This document shows, in pieces, positions 17,754-25,697 of a DNA stretch of 64,000 bases. Origin of the DNA: Amycolatopsis japonica (GTDB lineage: Bacteria; Actinomycetota; Actinomycetes; Mycobacteriales; Pseudonocardiaceae); the NCBI RefSeq assembly GCF_000732925.1, contig NZ_CP008953.1, forward strand, positions 6,200,001 to 6,264,000. The letters run 5' to 3'. Below the pieces are notes generated by a model. That model was not told the DNA's origin. It saw only the letters and a list, made by a program, of their open reading frames with translations, and did no database searches. Within the stretch, counting starts at the first letter, position 1; each line of letters starts with the position of its first letter. Made by a program: the position numbers and the translations under genes.

Positions 17754-19217
17754 GTGACGAGAATCCGCATCGCCGCCGCACTCACTCTTTCCGCACTCGC
17801 CGCCCTCACGATCACGCCCGCGGTTTCGGCCGCGCCGAGAGGTCTCGCCTGGGGCGCCTGTCCGTCCGGCTCGCCACCGGGCTACGACTGCGCCGAGATC
17901 GAGGTCCCGTTGTCCTATCAGGACCCTGACGGACCGCGGATCACCCTCGCGCTCGGCCGTCTCCCGGCGACGGACCGGAAGCACAAACGCGGCACCCTCT
18001 TCACCAACCCCGGCGGCCCCGGGAACCACGGCCGCTTCAGCAAGTTCCAGACCCCGTCCCTGCACCGGCAATTCGACATCGTCGGCTTCGACCCGCGCGG
18101 CGTCGGCGCCAGCACACCGGTCCGGTGCTTCACCAGCGACGCGGAAACCGCTCCCCTCAAACGAATCCTGGGCACCTTCCCGATCACCGCCGAGCAGGAG
18201 ACCCGGCATTTCGCCGACGCCCGCGAGGTCACCGCCTCCTGCGGCCGCAACGCCGGGCCGCTGCTGAACCACCTGTCGACGGCGAACGTCGCCAGGGACC
18301 TGGACAGGATGCGCCAAGCCGTCGGCGAGCCGCGTCTGCGTTACTACGGGCTTTCCTACGGCACCTACGTCGGCGAGGTGTACGCCAACCTGTTCCCGCA
18401 TCGGGTCGGCGCGTTGGCACTGGACGCCGTCGACGATCCGATCGCCTGGTCCACCGGGCACCGCCCGGAGGACGCGAACGTCCCGTTCAGCACCAGGCTC
18501 GGCGGTTTCCGGGACGCGGACCGCGCTCTGCAGGCCTTCCTCGACACGTGCGCGGCCGACGTCCGGTGCGCGTTCCGCGAACCGGGGGCGGATCTGCGGG
18601 CCAAGTACGACGCGCTCCTCGACCGGCTCGAAGCCACACCGGGACCGATCAGCTACCAGGAGGTCGTCCGGCGTACCCACAACGCCCTGACCGACGAGGC
18701 CAACTCCCCAGCGCTGGCGGCATTCCTCCAGTCCGCGACGAAACCCGTCGCGGCGAAGGCCGTCCCGACACCGTTCGATTCCGCGATGGGTGGCGGCGGG
18801 ACGATCTGCGCGGACACCGCGAATCCGCGTGACCCGGCCGCCTGGCCCCGTGCCGCCCGCGCGGCCGACCGGGAAGGCCGCGGTTTCGGTTCGTACGACA
18901 CGTATCTCTCCCTGCCGTGCGCCTTCTGGCCCGCTACCGACAACGCGCGGTACACGGGTCCGTGGAACCGGTCGACCGCGCCGATCCTGTTGCTGGCCAA
19001 CGGCAAAGGCGATCCGGAAACGCCGTACGCCGGGGCGAAACGCACCGAACGCATCCTCGGCAACGCCCGGCTCCTGACGCTGGACGCCTGGGGACACGGC
19101 GCGTTGAACCGCAGTGCCTGTGTCGACGCGGCCGTCGATGCCTACCTGACCCACGGACGCCTACCGGCACGCGGCACCGTCTGCGCCCCGGATCACGCGC
19201 CTTTCGACGCCAGGTAG
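17754..19217 (+). CDS. Secreted alpha/beta hydrolase, tripeptidyl aminopeptidase (TAP) type
   Basis: A 487-residue exported serine hydrolase. The signal peptide covers residues 1-26 (AAALTLSALAALTI, cleavage near VSA-AP). The oxyanion loop is TNPGGPGNHG; Ser201 lies in GLSYGTYVG; a C-terminal TAP-like domain supplies Asp near NGKGDPETPYAGA and His in DAWGHGAL. Streptomyces relatives remove N-terminal tripeptides from secreted proteins. Several cysteine pairs fit an extracellular enzyme. The GTG start 17754 is chosen because the signal peptide begins there. It ends 13 bp before the convergent serine hydrolase, with no obvious hairpin between. Confidence 0.87.
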   Translation: MTRIRIAAALTLSALAALTITPAVSAAPRGLAWGACPSGSPPGYDCAEIEVPLSYQDPDGPRITLALGRLPATDRKHKRGTLFTNPGGPGNHGRFSKFQTPSLHRQFDIVGFDPRGVGASTPVRCFTSDAETAPLKRILGTFPITAEQETRHFADAREVTASCGRNAGPLLNHLSTANVARDLDRMRQAVGEPRLRYYGLSYGTYVGEVYANLFPHRVGALALDAVDDPIAWSTGHRPEDANVPFSTRLGGFRDADRALQAFLDTCAADVRCAFREPGADLRAKYDALLDRLEATPGPISYQEVVRRTHNALTDEANSPALAAFLQSATKPVAAKAVPTPFDSAMGGGGTICADTANPRDPAAWPRAARAADREGRGFGSYDTYLSLPCAFWPATDNARYTGPWNRSTAPILLLANGKGDPETPYAGAKRTERILGNARLLTLDAWGHGALNRSACVDAAVDAYLTHGRLPARGTVCAPDHAPFDAR

Positions 19218-19229
19218 GCGGGCTTCCCC

Positions 19230-20465
19230 TCAGTCGATCAAGGCCTGATACACCAGGTTCCTCAATTCGACGCGGATCGGGTAGGTCGACGACGGCAGCA
19301 ATTGGGTGAAGAACAGGACAGTGATGTCCTCGTCCGGATCGACCCAGAACGCGGTGCTCGCCGCGCCGCCCCAGGCGAACTCGCCCGCACTGGCGAGGGT
19401 CTTGGCCTTCACCGGGTCGTCGAGGACGGAGAAACCGAGCCCGAAGCCGAAACCGTCGTACGGCGCCTCGGAGAACCCGGTCCGTCCGCAGGTCTCCAGA
19501 TCCACGCCGCCGGGCAGATGGTTGGTCGCCATGAGCCGGAGCGTGCGCGGGCCGAGCAGGCGGACGCCGTCGAGTTCGCCGCCACGCACCAGCATCTGGG
19601 CGAACCGGTGGAAGTCGCCCGCCGTGGAGACCAGCCCTCCGCCTCCTGAGAAACACGTGGGCGCGACTCGGCCGAGGGCGCCCATCTCGTCGTGACGGAA
19701 CGGCTCCTTGGTGACCGGATGCGGCACGTAGAGCGCGGCCAGCCGGTCGAGATCGCCGGTGGCGGACTGGAACCCCGTCTCGTGCATGCCGAGCGGCGTG
19801 AAGATCCGCTCGGCGAAGAAGACGTCGAGCGGCTGACCGGAGACGACCTCGATCAGCCTGCCGAGGATGTCCGTCGCGACCGAATAGTTCCATTCCGAAC
19901 CCGGCTGGAACAGCAGCGGCAGCCGCGCGATCGCCTCGGAGACACCGGCCAGGTCGAGCCCTGGCGCGGTGCCGAAGTCGAAGCCGGCGTCGCGGTAGGC
20001 CGCGTCGACCGGATGCGTGCGGTGGAACCCGTAGGTGAGCCCCGCGGTGTGGGTGAGCAGATGCCAGAGGCGGATCGGTTCGGTGGCGGGCACGGTCGCC
20101 TGCTTCACCGACGAGCCTCCGGCGAAGACGCGCGGCTCCGAGAACTCCGGCAGCCAGCGGGAGATCGGATCCTTGAGGTCGATCAGTCCCGCTTCGACGA
20201 GCATCATCGCGGCGACCGACGTGACCGGCTTGGTCATCGAGTAGATACGCCAGATCGTGTCGGTCTCGACCGGCAGCCCGGCCTCGATGTCGCGCTGCCC
20301 GTTCGCCGCGAGATGCGCGACCTTCCCGTTCCTGGTCACCACGGCCAGATACCCGGGAAGCCGGTTTCGCTCCAGGTATCCGTCGAAGTGCTTGTCGATC
20401 CGGCGCAGCCGCTCCGCGTCGAAACCCACCTCGGCCGGGTCGACGTCCACCTTCAGCTCGATCAT
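19230..20465 (-). CDS. Serine hydrolase of the beta-lactamase/PBP4* class
   Basis: A 411-residue class C beta-lactamase-like protein (esterase EstB, D-aminopeptidase or lipase-esterase type). The SxxK nucleophile motif is in YSMTKPVTS, the Tyr motif in WNYSVATDILGRLIEV, and the C-terminal His/Gly region in EFAWGGAASTAFWVDP. No signal peptide or membrane segment, so it is probably cytoplasmic. It lies 10 bp downstream of the siderophore-interacting protein gene. TAGCCT seven bases before its ATG may give it a separate leaderless promoter. Activity could be esterase rather than antibiotic resistance; true beta-lactamase action is unlikely for this group. Confidence 0.85.
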   Translation of the reverse strand: MIELKVDVDPAEVGFDAERLRRIDKHFDGYLERNRLPGYLAVVTRNGKVAHLAANGQRDIEAGLPVETDTIWRIYSMTKPVTSVAAMMLVEAGLIDLKDPISRWLPEFSEPRVFAGGSSVKQATVPATEPIRLWHLLTHTAGLTYGFHRTHPVDAAYRDAGFDFGTAPGLDLAGVSEAIARLPLLFQPGSEWNYSVATDILGRLIEVVSGQPLDVFFAERIFTPLGMHETGFQSATGDLDRLAALYVPHPVTKEPFRHDEMGALGRVAPTCFSGGGGLVSTAGDFHRFAQMLVRGGELDGVRLLGPRTLRLMATNHLPGGVDLETCGRTGFSEAPYDGFGFGLGFSVLDDPVKAKTLASAGEFAWGGAASTAFWVDPDEDITVLFFTQLLPSSTYPIRVELRNLVYQALID

Positions 20466-20472
20466 GCGACCG

Positions 20473-20478
20473 AGGCTA
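20473..20478 (-). promoter_or_regulatory. -10 box of possible leaderless promoter for the serine hydrolase
   Basis: TAGCCT stands seven bases before ATG 20465; its first three bases are the stop codon of the upstream gene. The hydrolase could thus be made both from the operon and from its own leaderless start. Confidence 0.4.
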
Positions 20479-21276
20479 CGCGTTCCGTTCGGCTTGTTTC
20501 TCCAGCCGCCACGCCTCGTCGGTCTTCCCGATCCGCCAGTATCCGGAGATCGACAGCAGGTCGCGCCGCATCCCCCGGTCGTCCAGCAGATGGCGCCGCA
20601 GATCCCGGACGAACCCGGCCTCGCCGTGGACGAACGCCTGCACGACACCATCGCGCCAGTCGAGCGCGCGGACGGCGGCCGCGAGGTCGTCGCCCCGGCT
20701 CCGGTGCAGCCAGGTGATCCGCGCGTCGCCCTTGGTGGTCAGCGACTGCTCTTCGGCCGAGTCCTCCACGAGGATCAACGCGTGCACGGGAACACCCGCC
20801 GGCATCGCCTCGAGGGAGGCGGCGATCGCCGGCAGGGCGCTCTCGTCACCGGCGAGCAGATGCCAGTCCGCCTCCTCGCCCGGCGCGTACGCCCCGCCGG
20901 GTCCGGAGATCAGCAGCTCGTCGCCGGGTTGCGCGGCGGCGGCCCACGGTCCGGCGACACCCTCGTCACCGTGGTGGACGAAGTCGAGCACCAGTTCGCC
21001 GAGATTCGGGTCGAACGCCCGGACGGTGTAGGAGCGCATCCGCGGCCACTGCTCACGCGGCAGCTCTTCGCGGATCCGCGCCAGGTCGAACGGCTCGGGA
21101 TAGGTGACGCCGGGCACCCGGAAGTGCACCTTGACGTAGGCGTCGGTGAAGTCGTTGGGCTGGAACGACGCGACCCCTTCGCCCCCGGCGACGATCCTGA
21201 CCATGTGCGGGGTGATCCGCTCGGTGCGCAGCACCCGCAACCGGGTCGTCGACACCGCTCTCCGCGCCTCGGCCAT
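20476..21276 (-). CDS. Siderophore-interacting protein (FAD-dependent ferric-siderophore reductase)
   Basis: A 266-residue SIP/ViuB-family flavoreductase that frees iron from imported ferric siderophores in the cytoplasm. The FAD-binding barrel holds MRSYTVRAFDPNLGELVLDF; the following GPGGAYAP and the C-terminal reductase half (AFVHGEAGFVRDLRRHLLDD) fit the family. Length is typical. ATG 21276 is preferred to GTG 21282 because GGGAG is five bases upstream of it. An iron-box sequence lies about 20 bp upstream, so the gene should be derepressed under iron limitation by an IdeR/DtxR regulator. No siderophore synthesis or uptake genes are in this window. Confidence 0.9.
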   Translation of the reverse strand: MAEARRAVSTTRLRVLRTERITPHMVRIVAGGEGVASFQPNDFTDAYVKVHFRVPGVTYPEPFDLARIREELPREQWPRMRSYTVRAFDPNLGELVLDFVHHGDEGVAGPWAAAAQPGDELLISGPGGAYAPGEEADWHLLAGDESALPAIAASLEAMPAGVPVHALILVEDSAEEQSLTTKGDARITWLHRSRGDDLAAAVRALDWRDGVVQAFVHGEAGFVRDLRRHLLDDRGMRRDLLSISGYWRIGKTDEAWRLEKQAERNA

Positions 21277-21296
21277 CCACACTCCCTTTTTGTGAC

Positions 21297-21315
21297 TTAG
21301 GTGAACCTAACCGAG
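21297..21315 (-). promoter_or_regulatory. IdeR/DtxR-type iron box
   Basis: TTAGGTGAACCTAACCGAG matches the 19-bp DtxR/IdeR consensus TTAGGTTAGGCTAACCTAA at 14 of 19 positions, with perfect TTAGGT/ACCTAA arms in the first 14 bases. It lies just upstream of the siderophore-interacting protein gene and overlaps the stop codon of the preceding gene. Confidence 0.7.
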
Positions 21316-21747
21316 CGTACGCCTCTCCCCGCCCGCCGGGGCGCCCGCGGCCGGATCGCTGACCCGGGTGTTCTGGAAGGACGCGACCCGCCAGCCGCCG
21401 GGCTCCTCGACGAGGACGTACGTCAGCGTCGATTCCCGGCCCGGCTCGGGTGCCCCGCCCGAGAGCGACGATCCGCCGCCGGACACGACGATCGCGACGT
21501 CCGGCCGGACGAACCGGACCTTCGGCTCCCCGCCGCCCGAGACCAGTTTCGATCCTCGGAGCGGTCCCTCGAACAGGGCACGGTGCGCGCTTTCGATGAT
21601 GGCGCGGCCCGGCATGTTCATCCCGAAGAAGGTCACGTAGTCGGCGTCTTCGGTGAAGTGCGAGGCGTACGCGGCCGCGTCGCCCGCGTTCCACGCGTCG
21701 GCGAGCTCGCCCAGCACGGCCAGTACTTCGTTCTGTCGTTCGGTCAT
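21307..21747 (-). CDS. SnoaL-like / SgcJ-EcaC family protein (NTF2 fold)
   Basis: A 146-residue protein of the NTF2-like fold, resembling the SgcJ/EcaC group (LAVLGELADAWNAGDAAAYASHFTEDADYVTFFG, then ESTLTYVLVEEPGGWRVASFQNT). Members include enzymes and unassigned accessory proteins, so the reaction is unknown. The ATG at 21747 follows a good GGAGG. It is divergent from a TetR regulator, and three palindromic operators lie in the 112-bp intergenic region, so it is the probable target of that repressor. Its stop codon lies in the iron box of the next gene. Confidence 0.82.
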   Translation of the reverse strand: MTERQNEVLAVLGELADAWNAGDAAAYASHFTEDADYVTFFGMNMPGRAIIESAHRALFEGPLRGSKLVSGGGEPKVRFVRPDVAIVVSGGGSSLSGGAPEPGRESTLTYVLVEEPGGWRVASFQNTRVSDPAAGAPAGGERRTLG

Positions 21748-21763
21748 GGCTTCCTCCAGTTAG

Positions 21764-21814
21764 ACGAACACCGTTCGTTTGACGAACACTGTTCTACAGA
21801 CGAACGGCGTTCGC
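21764..21814. promoter_or_regulatory. Three phased TetR-type operators
   Basis: Three 15-bp sites of form ACGAAC-NNN-GTTCGT occur at 21764-21778 (perfect palindrome), 21782-21796 (ending GTTCTA) and 21800-21814 (ending GTTCGC). Their centres are exactly 18 bp apart. They lie between the divergent SnoaL-like and TetR genes and should bind the TetR product cooperatively. Confidence 0.75.
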
Positions 21815-21859
21815 GTCAAGTAGAGTTCCCGGCGAACCCCGGATCAGGAGGCGAACGAA

Positions 21860-22534
21860 GTGAGCAGGCCCCGGCGTCGCGCCGAGAAACCCGTGCTGTC
21901 CCAGGAGCTCGTGGTGAAGACGGCACTGGACCTCCTCGCCCGCGAAGGGCTGGAGGCGGTGAGCATGCGGTGTGTGGCCAAGGCGCTGGAGACCGGTCCG
22001 GCGTCGCTCTACGCCCATGTGGCGAACAAGGAGGAGCTCCACGAGCTGATGGTCGACCACGTCCTCGCCTTCGGCCCGTTCCCCGAGCCCGACCCCGATC
22101 GCTGGGTCGAACAGGCGAAGGATCTGCTGCGCGACAACGTGCGCGCGCTGACGTCGGTCCCGGGGATCGCCAAGATCGCCTGGGCCATCCCCGTCCCGGT
22201 CGGCGCGAACGCCCTGCAGCAGGCCGAAGCGATGCTCGCGGTCCTGCGCGCGGGCGGCCTCGATCTCAAGCGGGCCCTGTTCGCCGCCGACGCTTTATGG
22301 CTCTACGCCAAGGCTTTCGCCTACGAAGGCGCCGGCTGGCAACACGGCGACATCGACCTCGCCGAGCAGGAACAGCGCGGCAGGCGGATGGTCGAGTACA
22401 TGACGTCGTTCCCGCCCGGTGCCTTCCCGAACCTGCTGGGCGCGGGCGAGTACTTCACCGCGGAGACCGCGCAGGAGCGGTTCGAGTTCGCGATCGACCT
22501 CTTCCTGCGCGGCTTGGCCTCCGCCGCCGCGTGA
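21860..22534 (+). CDS. TetR-family repressor (TetR_C-type)
   Basis: A 224-residue regulator. The N-terminal helix-turn-helix is clear (VVKTALDLLAREGLEAVSMR, then CVAKALETGPASLYAHVANK). The long C-terminal domain with FPNLLGAGEYFTAETAQERFEFAIDLFLRGL resembles the TetR_C (tetracycline repressor class) ligand domain. GTG start at 21860 behind AGGAGG with nine-base spacing. It probably represses its own gene and the divergent SnoaL-like gene through the three 18-bp-phased operators. It ends three bases before the convergent acyltransferase gene. Confidence 0.9.
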   Translation: MSRPRRRAEKPVLSQELVVKTALDLLAREGLEAVSMRCVAKALETGPASLYAHVANKEELHELMVDHVLAFGPFPEPDPDRWVEQAKDLLRDNVRALTSVPGIAKIAWAIPVPVGANALQQAEAMLAVLRAGGLDLKRALFAADALWLYAKAFAYEGAGWQHGDIDLAEQEQRGRRMVEYMTSFPPGAFPNLLGAGEYFTAETAQERFEFAIDLFLRGLASAAA

Positions 22535-22537
22535 GGC

Positions 22538-23560
22538 TCAGAGCAGCGCGACCGCGGCCGCGTACTGCGGCACCAGACGCGCCCCCAGCGAGGCCTTCAT
22601 CTCGGACATCTTCTTGCCGAACACCACCTGCGGCCGCCCGGCTTCGAGCGCCCAGCGCACGGCTTCGCCATAGAAGTGGAAGTAGAGATCGGGCCGTCCG
22701 CCGAGTTCCCGCGGCAGCGCCGCCCAGTGCCGGGCGACCGGCAGCGTCGGGTGGTCGAGCAGGGTCGCGACAGCGACCGCCCGGCCGGTGGCGGTCTCGC
22801 GGTACTCGATGACCTGCACGTCCGGTTGCCGCAGCAGCCTGCCGAGATAGCCCACGAACGCCGGCAGCGGCACGATCGGCACGTCGTGATGTTTGGTTTC
22901 GTTGTACCGCAGCAGTTCCGCGATCTCGACGGAATCGGCCTCGGCGCCCGGGCGCACGCGCACCTCGAGCGACGGATCGGCGTCGAAGGTGCGGAAGATC
23001 TTGCGCAGGTTCTGTTTGCGTTTCCTGGCCAGCGAGTGCATCCAGTCGTCCCGGCTCGAGAACGGCGTGACGTCGAGGACGGCGACGTCCTCCGTGCGGC
23101 GCACCATCTTCGGCCCGCCGCGGACACTGTCCACTCCGGACTCGCCGACCTGGCGCACCAGCAGCGCGCGCAGGCCGAACCCGAGTTCCTCGCGCATGGC
23201 GGGGACGAAGGTGTCCAGCAGCCTGCCGACGCCGCCGTCGTCGTCCTCGCCGTCGAACCACCAGCCCGGCAACGCTCCCGAGCCCGGGGAGCGGACGTCG
23301 AGCCCGCCGAGCCGCCCCCGCCCCGCCGTGCGGGCGAACCGGTGCCGCCGGGTGAGCCCGGTGACCCACGCGGAACTGACCACGCCACGCGGTTCGCCGT
23401 CTTCGAGCAGGACCGTGACCGGCTGTTCGGTGCGCGCTGCCCACGCCTGGGCGGTGAGCACCTCCCAGCTCCAGTCCGCGCGCAGTCCCGCCTTGCCCCG
23501 CAACGACTTCCAGTACACGGGCTCCGGGTCACGGCGGGGGTCCAGCACCTCGATCACCAT
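22538..23560 (-). CDS. FemAB/GNAT-like acyltransferase, paralogue 1
   Basis: A 340-residue cytoplasmic protein, last gene of a five-gene minus-strand operon with three relatives upstream. It opens VIEVLDPRRDPEPVYW, the cluster-wide DPRxDPxPxxW signature. The second half is a GNAT/FemAB-like domain: RKRKQNLRKIFRTF basic patch, LLRYNETKHHDVPIVPLPAF, and YFHFYGEAVRWALEAGRPQV. It resembles the Acetyltransf_6/BioF2-like families that use acyl-CoA or aminoacyl-tRNA. It is the most diverged of the four, missing the C-terminal PRPV motif. Its ATG overlaps the previous stop by seven bases. The acyl donor and acceptor are unknown. Confidence 0.72.
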   Translation of the reverse strand: MVIEVLDPRRDPEPVYWKSLRGKAGLRADWSWEVLTAQAWAARTEQPVTVLLEDGEPRGVVSSAWVTGLTRRHRFARTAGRGRLGGLDVRSPGSGALPGWWFDGEDDDGGVGRLLDTFVPAMREELGFGLRALLVRQVGESGVDSVRGGPKMVRRTEDVAVLDVTPFSSRDDWMHSLARKRKQNLRKIFRTFDADPSLEVRVRPGAEADSVEIAELLRYNETKHHDVPIVPLPAFVGYLGRLLRQPDVQVIEYRETATGRAVAVATLLDHPTLPVARHWAALPRELGGRPDLYFHFYGEAVRWALEAGRPQVVFGKKMSEMKASLGARLVPQYAAAVALL

Positions 23561-24597
23561 CGCGTCACCGGTCTCGGCACGATGACCCCGAGCAGCGGGA
23601 CCGGCTGGAAACCGAGCGTCGCCTTGAGGTCGGTCAGGCCCCGGCCCATCGACAGGGATTTCCGGTTGCCCTCGATCATGTAGCGCACGTTACGGACGAC
23701 CGCCTCGAAGTAGAGGTGCTTCGGGCGTCCCTCCTCCGGGGCGAGCGCGGCCCAATGCTGGTGCAGCGGCGCGACGGGGTGGTCGAGCACGTTGGTGAAC
23801 GCGAGCAGCCTGCCTTCGCCGTCGTGGTAGGTCGAAGTGATGACATCCGGCCTGCGCACGAGTTCACCGAGGTATTCGGCGGTGACCGGACCGCGCCGGT
23901 CGAATTTCACCGGCCCCATCCGCTCGCGGTGCTCCCGCAGCATGGTGGCCAGTTCCAGCGCGTCGAGGTCGGTGCGGCCGGCTTCGGTGCGGACCACGAC
24001 ATCCGGGTCGGCGGCGATCTTCTTCGACTGGCCGCGCAGGCTCAGCCGCCTGCTGCGGCGCAGGGACGCCAGCCAGCCGTCGACGTCGACGAACCGGTTC
24101 TCCAGCACCGACGTCGGCATCGTGTCGCGAACGGGCCTGCCCCGTCCGGCCAGCATGTCGAGCGACTCCGGCGGGACGGTGCGGTAGACGACGCCGAGGC
24201 AGCCCGGCCCGGTGAAGCGGCCGACGGCCCGCTCGAACCGGCGCATGATCTCCCGCCGGTCGGCCGCGTCGAGGCCGTCGGCGAACAACCACGGCGGGTA
24301 TCCGGAAAGCCACGCGTGCTGCACCTCGACCCAGCGCGGACCCAGCCGCGCCATACCGCGCACGGCACCGGGACCTGACGGGGAGATCGGGGCGCACAGC
24401 ATCGCCAGCACCGCGGCGACGATCTCGCCGCCGTCGCTGATCACGGTGAGCGCGGTGGGGCTGGGCGAAAACCGGGATTCCACCCGCAGCAAACCGTAGT
24501 CCCACGGGACCGGGGCCTGCTGCGCGTCGAGGAATCCGGACCAGCCCTCGGGTTCCGGATCGGTCCGCGGGTCGAGCACCCGCACGTCCCAGGTCAT
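23554..24597 (-). CDS. FemAB/GNAT-like acyltransferase, paralogue 2
   Basis: A 347-residue relative of the adjacent genes: opening VLDPRTDPEPEGWSGF, middle LSGYPPWLFADGLDAADRRE, RRSRRLSLRGQSKKI basic patch, and ending GVIVPRPVTRW. The region ELATMLREHRERMG to KATLGFQPVP has the layout of FemAB/BioF2-like acyltransferases, with the donor-binding half at the C-terminus. The start ATG overlaps the stop of paralogue 3 (ATGA). No signal peptide or membrane helix. Its similarity to neighbours on both sides implies local duplication followed by divergence. Substrates unknown. Confidence 0.72.
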   Translation of the reverse strand: MTWDVRVLDPRTDPEPEGWSGFLDAQQAPVPWDYGLLRVESRFSPSPTALTVISDGGEIVAAVLAMLCAPISPSGPGAVRGMARLGPRWVEVQHAWLSGYPPWLFADGLDAADRREIMRRFERAVGRFTGPGCLGVVYRTVPPESLDMLAGRGRPVRDTMPTSVLENRFVDVDGWLASLRRSRRLSLRGQSKKIAADPDVVVRTEAGRTDLDALELATMLREHRERMGPVKFDRRGPVTAEYLGELVRRPDVITSTYHDGEGRLLAFTNVLDHPVAPLHQHWAALAPEEGRPKHLYFEAVVRNVRYMIEGNRKSLSMGRGLTDLKATLGFQPVPLLGVIVPRPVTRW

Positions 24598-25697
24598 CGG
24601 CCCAGCACCGGTCTCGGTACGGCGACCGACACCAGGGACCTGGTGCCGAAGCCGAGCGGGGTCTTGTTCTCCAGCATCGCCCGGCCTGCGGTCAGTTCGG
24701 GGCGCCGATGCGTGATCATGTGTTCCACTCCCCTGGCGTAGAAGTCGACATAGAGCCCTTTCCGTCCGCCTGCCGCGCTCGGCAGCGCGGCCCACTGGTG
24801 CAGCGCGCATCCGTCGTCGGCGTCGAACAGCGTGCCGAAACCCAGCAGCCGTCCGGATCCGTCACGGTAGGTACGGGTGACGACGTCCGGGCGACGGATC
24901 AACGCGTCCAGATAGGACGGTGCGATCGGGCTCCGGGTGTCCATGTGCAGCCCGCCGAACCGCGACCGCTGCCCGCCCGCCCAGGCCCGGTCGTCCTGCC
25001 TGCTCCGGTGGGCGTTGAGCAGGACGGCGAGTTCGTGGCAGTCCAGGTCCCGGCGGGCGGTGGCCGCCTCGGTGCGCAGGTCCCCGTCTTCCCGCAGCTC
25101 GTGCAGTGTCTTCCGGGGCTCGTCGCCGAGCACCCGTTCCCAATCGTCCACAGTGGAGTACTCGTTGATCAGCACGGCGGCCGGGTCGATCTCCCGGGAC
25201 ATCCGGCCCCGGCCTTCCAGCGCCGGGAGGAGCTCCGGGTTCATCGCCCGATAGATCAAGCCCAGCAGTCCCGGACCGAGGTGGGCGCATAAAGCCCGTT
25301 CGAACCGGCGCACCACCTCCCGCCGCTCGGCCTCGTCGAGCCGCTCGTCGAGCACCCCGGCGGGATAGCCGCTGAGCTGCCAGAGGTAGGCCTCGGCCCA
25401 GCGCGGGCGGAACCGTCCACCGAGGACGGACAACGGTGCGAAGTCGCCCGCGCGCCAGCTCCGGCACACCATCACGGTGAACGCGCCGACGATCGTCCCG
25501 TTCCGGCGCAGCACCGCGAGCACCGCGGGGTTCTTCGCCATCCAGGCTTCCCGGCGCAGGACGTCGTACTCCCAGACCGGCCACAGCTTCGCCCGCCGCT
25601 GGAAGCCGCTCCAGCCCTCGGGTTCGGCCGCGGTCCTCGGATCGAGCACCTCGGCCTCGAACACGGTGTTCCTCGCCGCCACCTTCATCGTCACCAT
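24594..25697 (-). CDS. FemAB/GNAT-like acyltransferase, paralogue 3
   Basis: A 367-residue family member: VLDPRTAAEPEGWSGF near residue 17, LSGYPAGVLDERLDEAERRE, GPGLLGLIYRAMNPELL, and C-terminal SVAVPRPVLGR. The acyltransferase half runs from DCHELAVLLNAHRSRQDD to NKTPLGFGTRS. It carries a longer insert around RAWAGGQRSRFGGLHMDTRS than its relatives. The start is uncertain: ATG 25697 overlaps the previous TGGTGA in the way seen between paralogues 2 and 1, and GTG 25694 is the alternative. Function unknown beyond the family. Confidence 0.7.
   Translation of the reverse strand: MVTMKVAARNTVFEAEVLDPRTAAEPEGWSGFQRRAKLWPVWEYDVLRREAWMAKNPAVLAVLRRNGTIVGAFTVMVCRSWRAGDFAPLSVLGGRFRPRWAEAYLWQLSGYPAGVLDERLDEAERREVVRRFERALCAHLGPGLLGLIYRAMNPELLPALEGRGRMSREIDPAAVLINEYSTVDDWERVLGDEPRKTLHELREDGDLRTEAATARRDLDCHELAVLLNAHRSRQDDRAWAGGQRSRFGGLHMDTRSPIAPSYLDALIRRPDVVTRTYRDGSGRLLGFGTLFDADDGCALHQWAALPSAAGGRKGLYVDFYARGVEHMITHRRPELTAGRAMLENKTPLGFGTRSLVSVAVPRPVLGR

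Noticed and set aside
19230-20465. Antibiotic-resistance beta-lactamase
   Set aside because: No signal peptide and an esterase-like motif set; the family is mostly esterases and peptidases.
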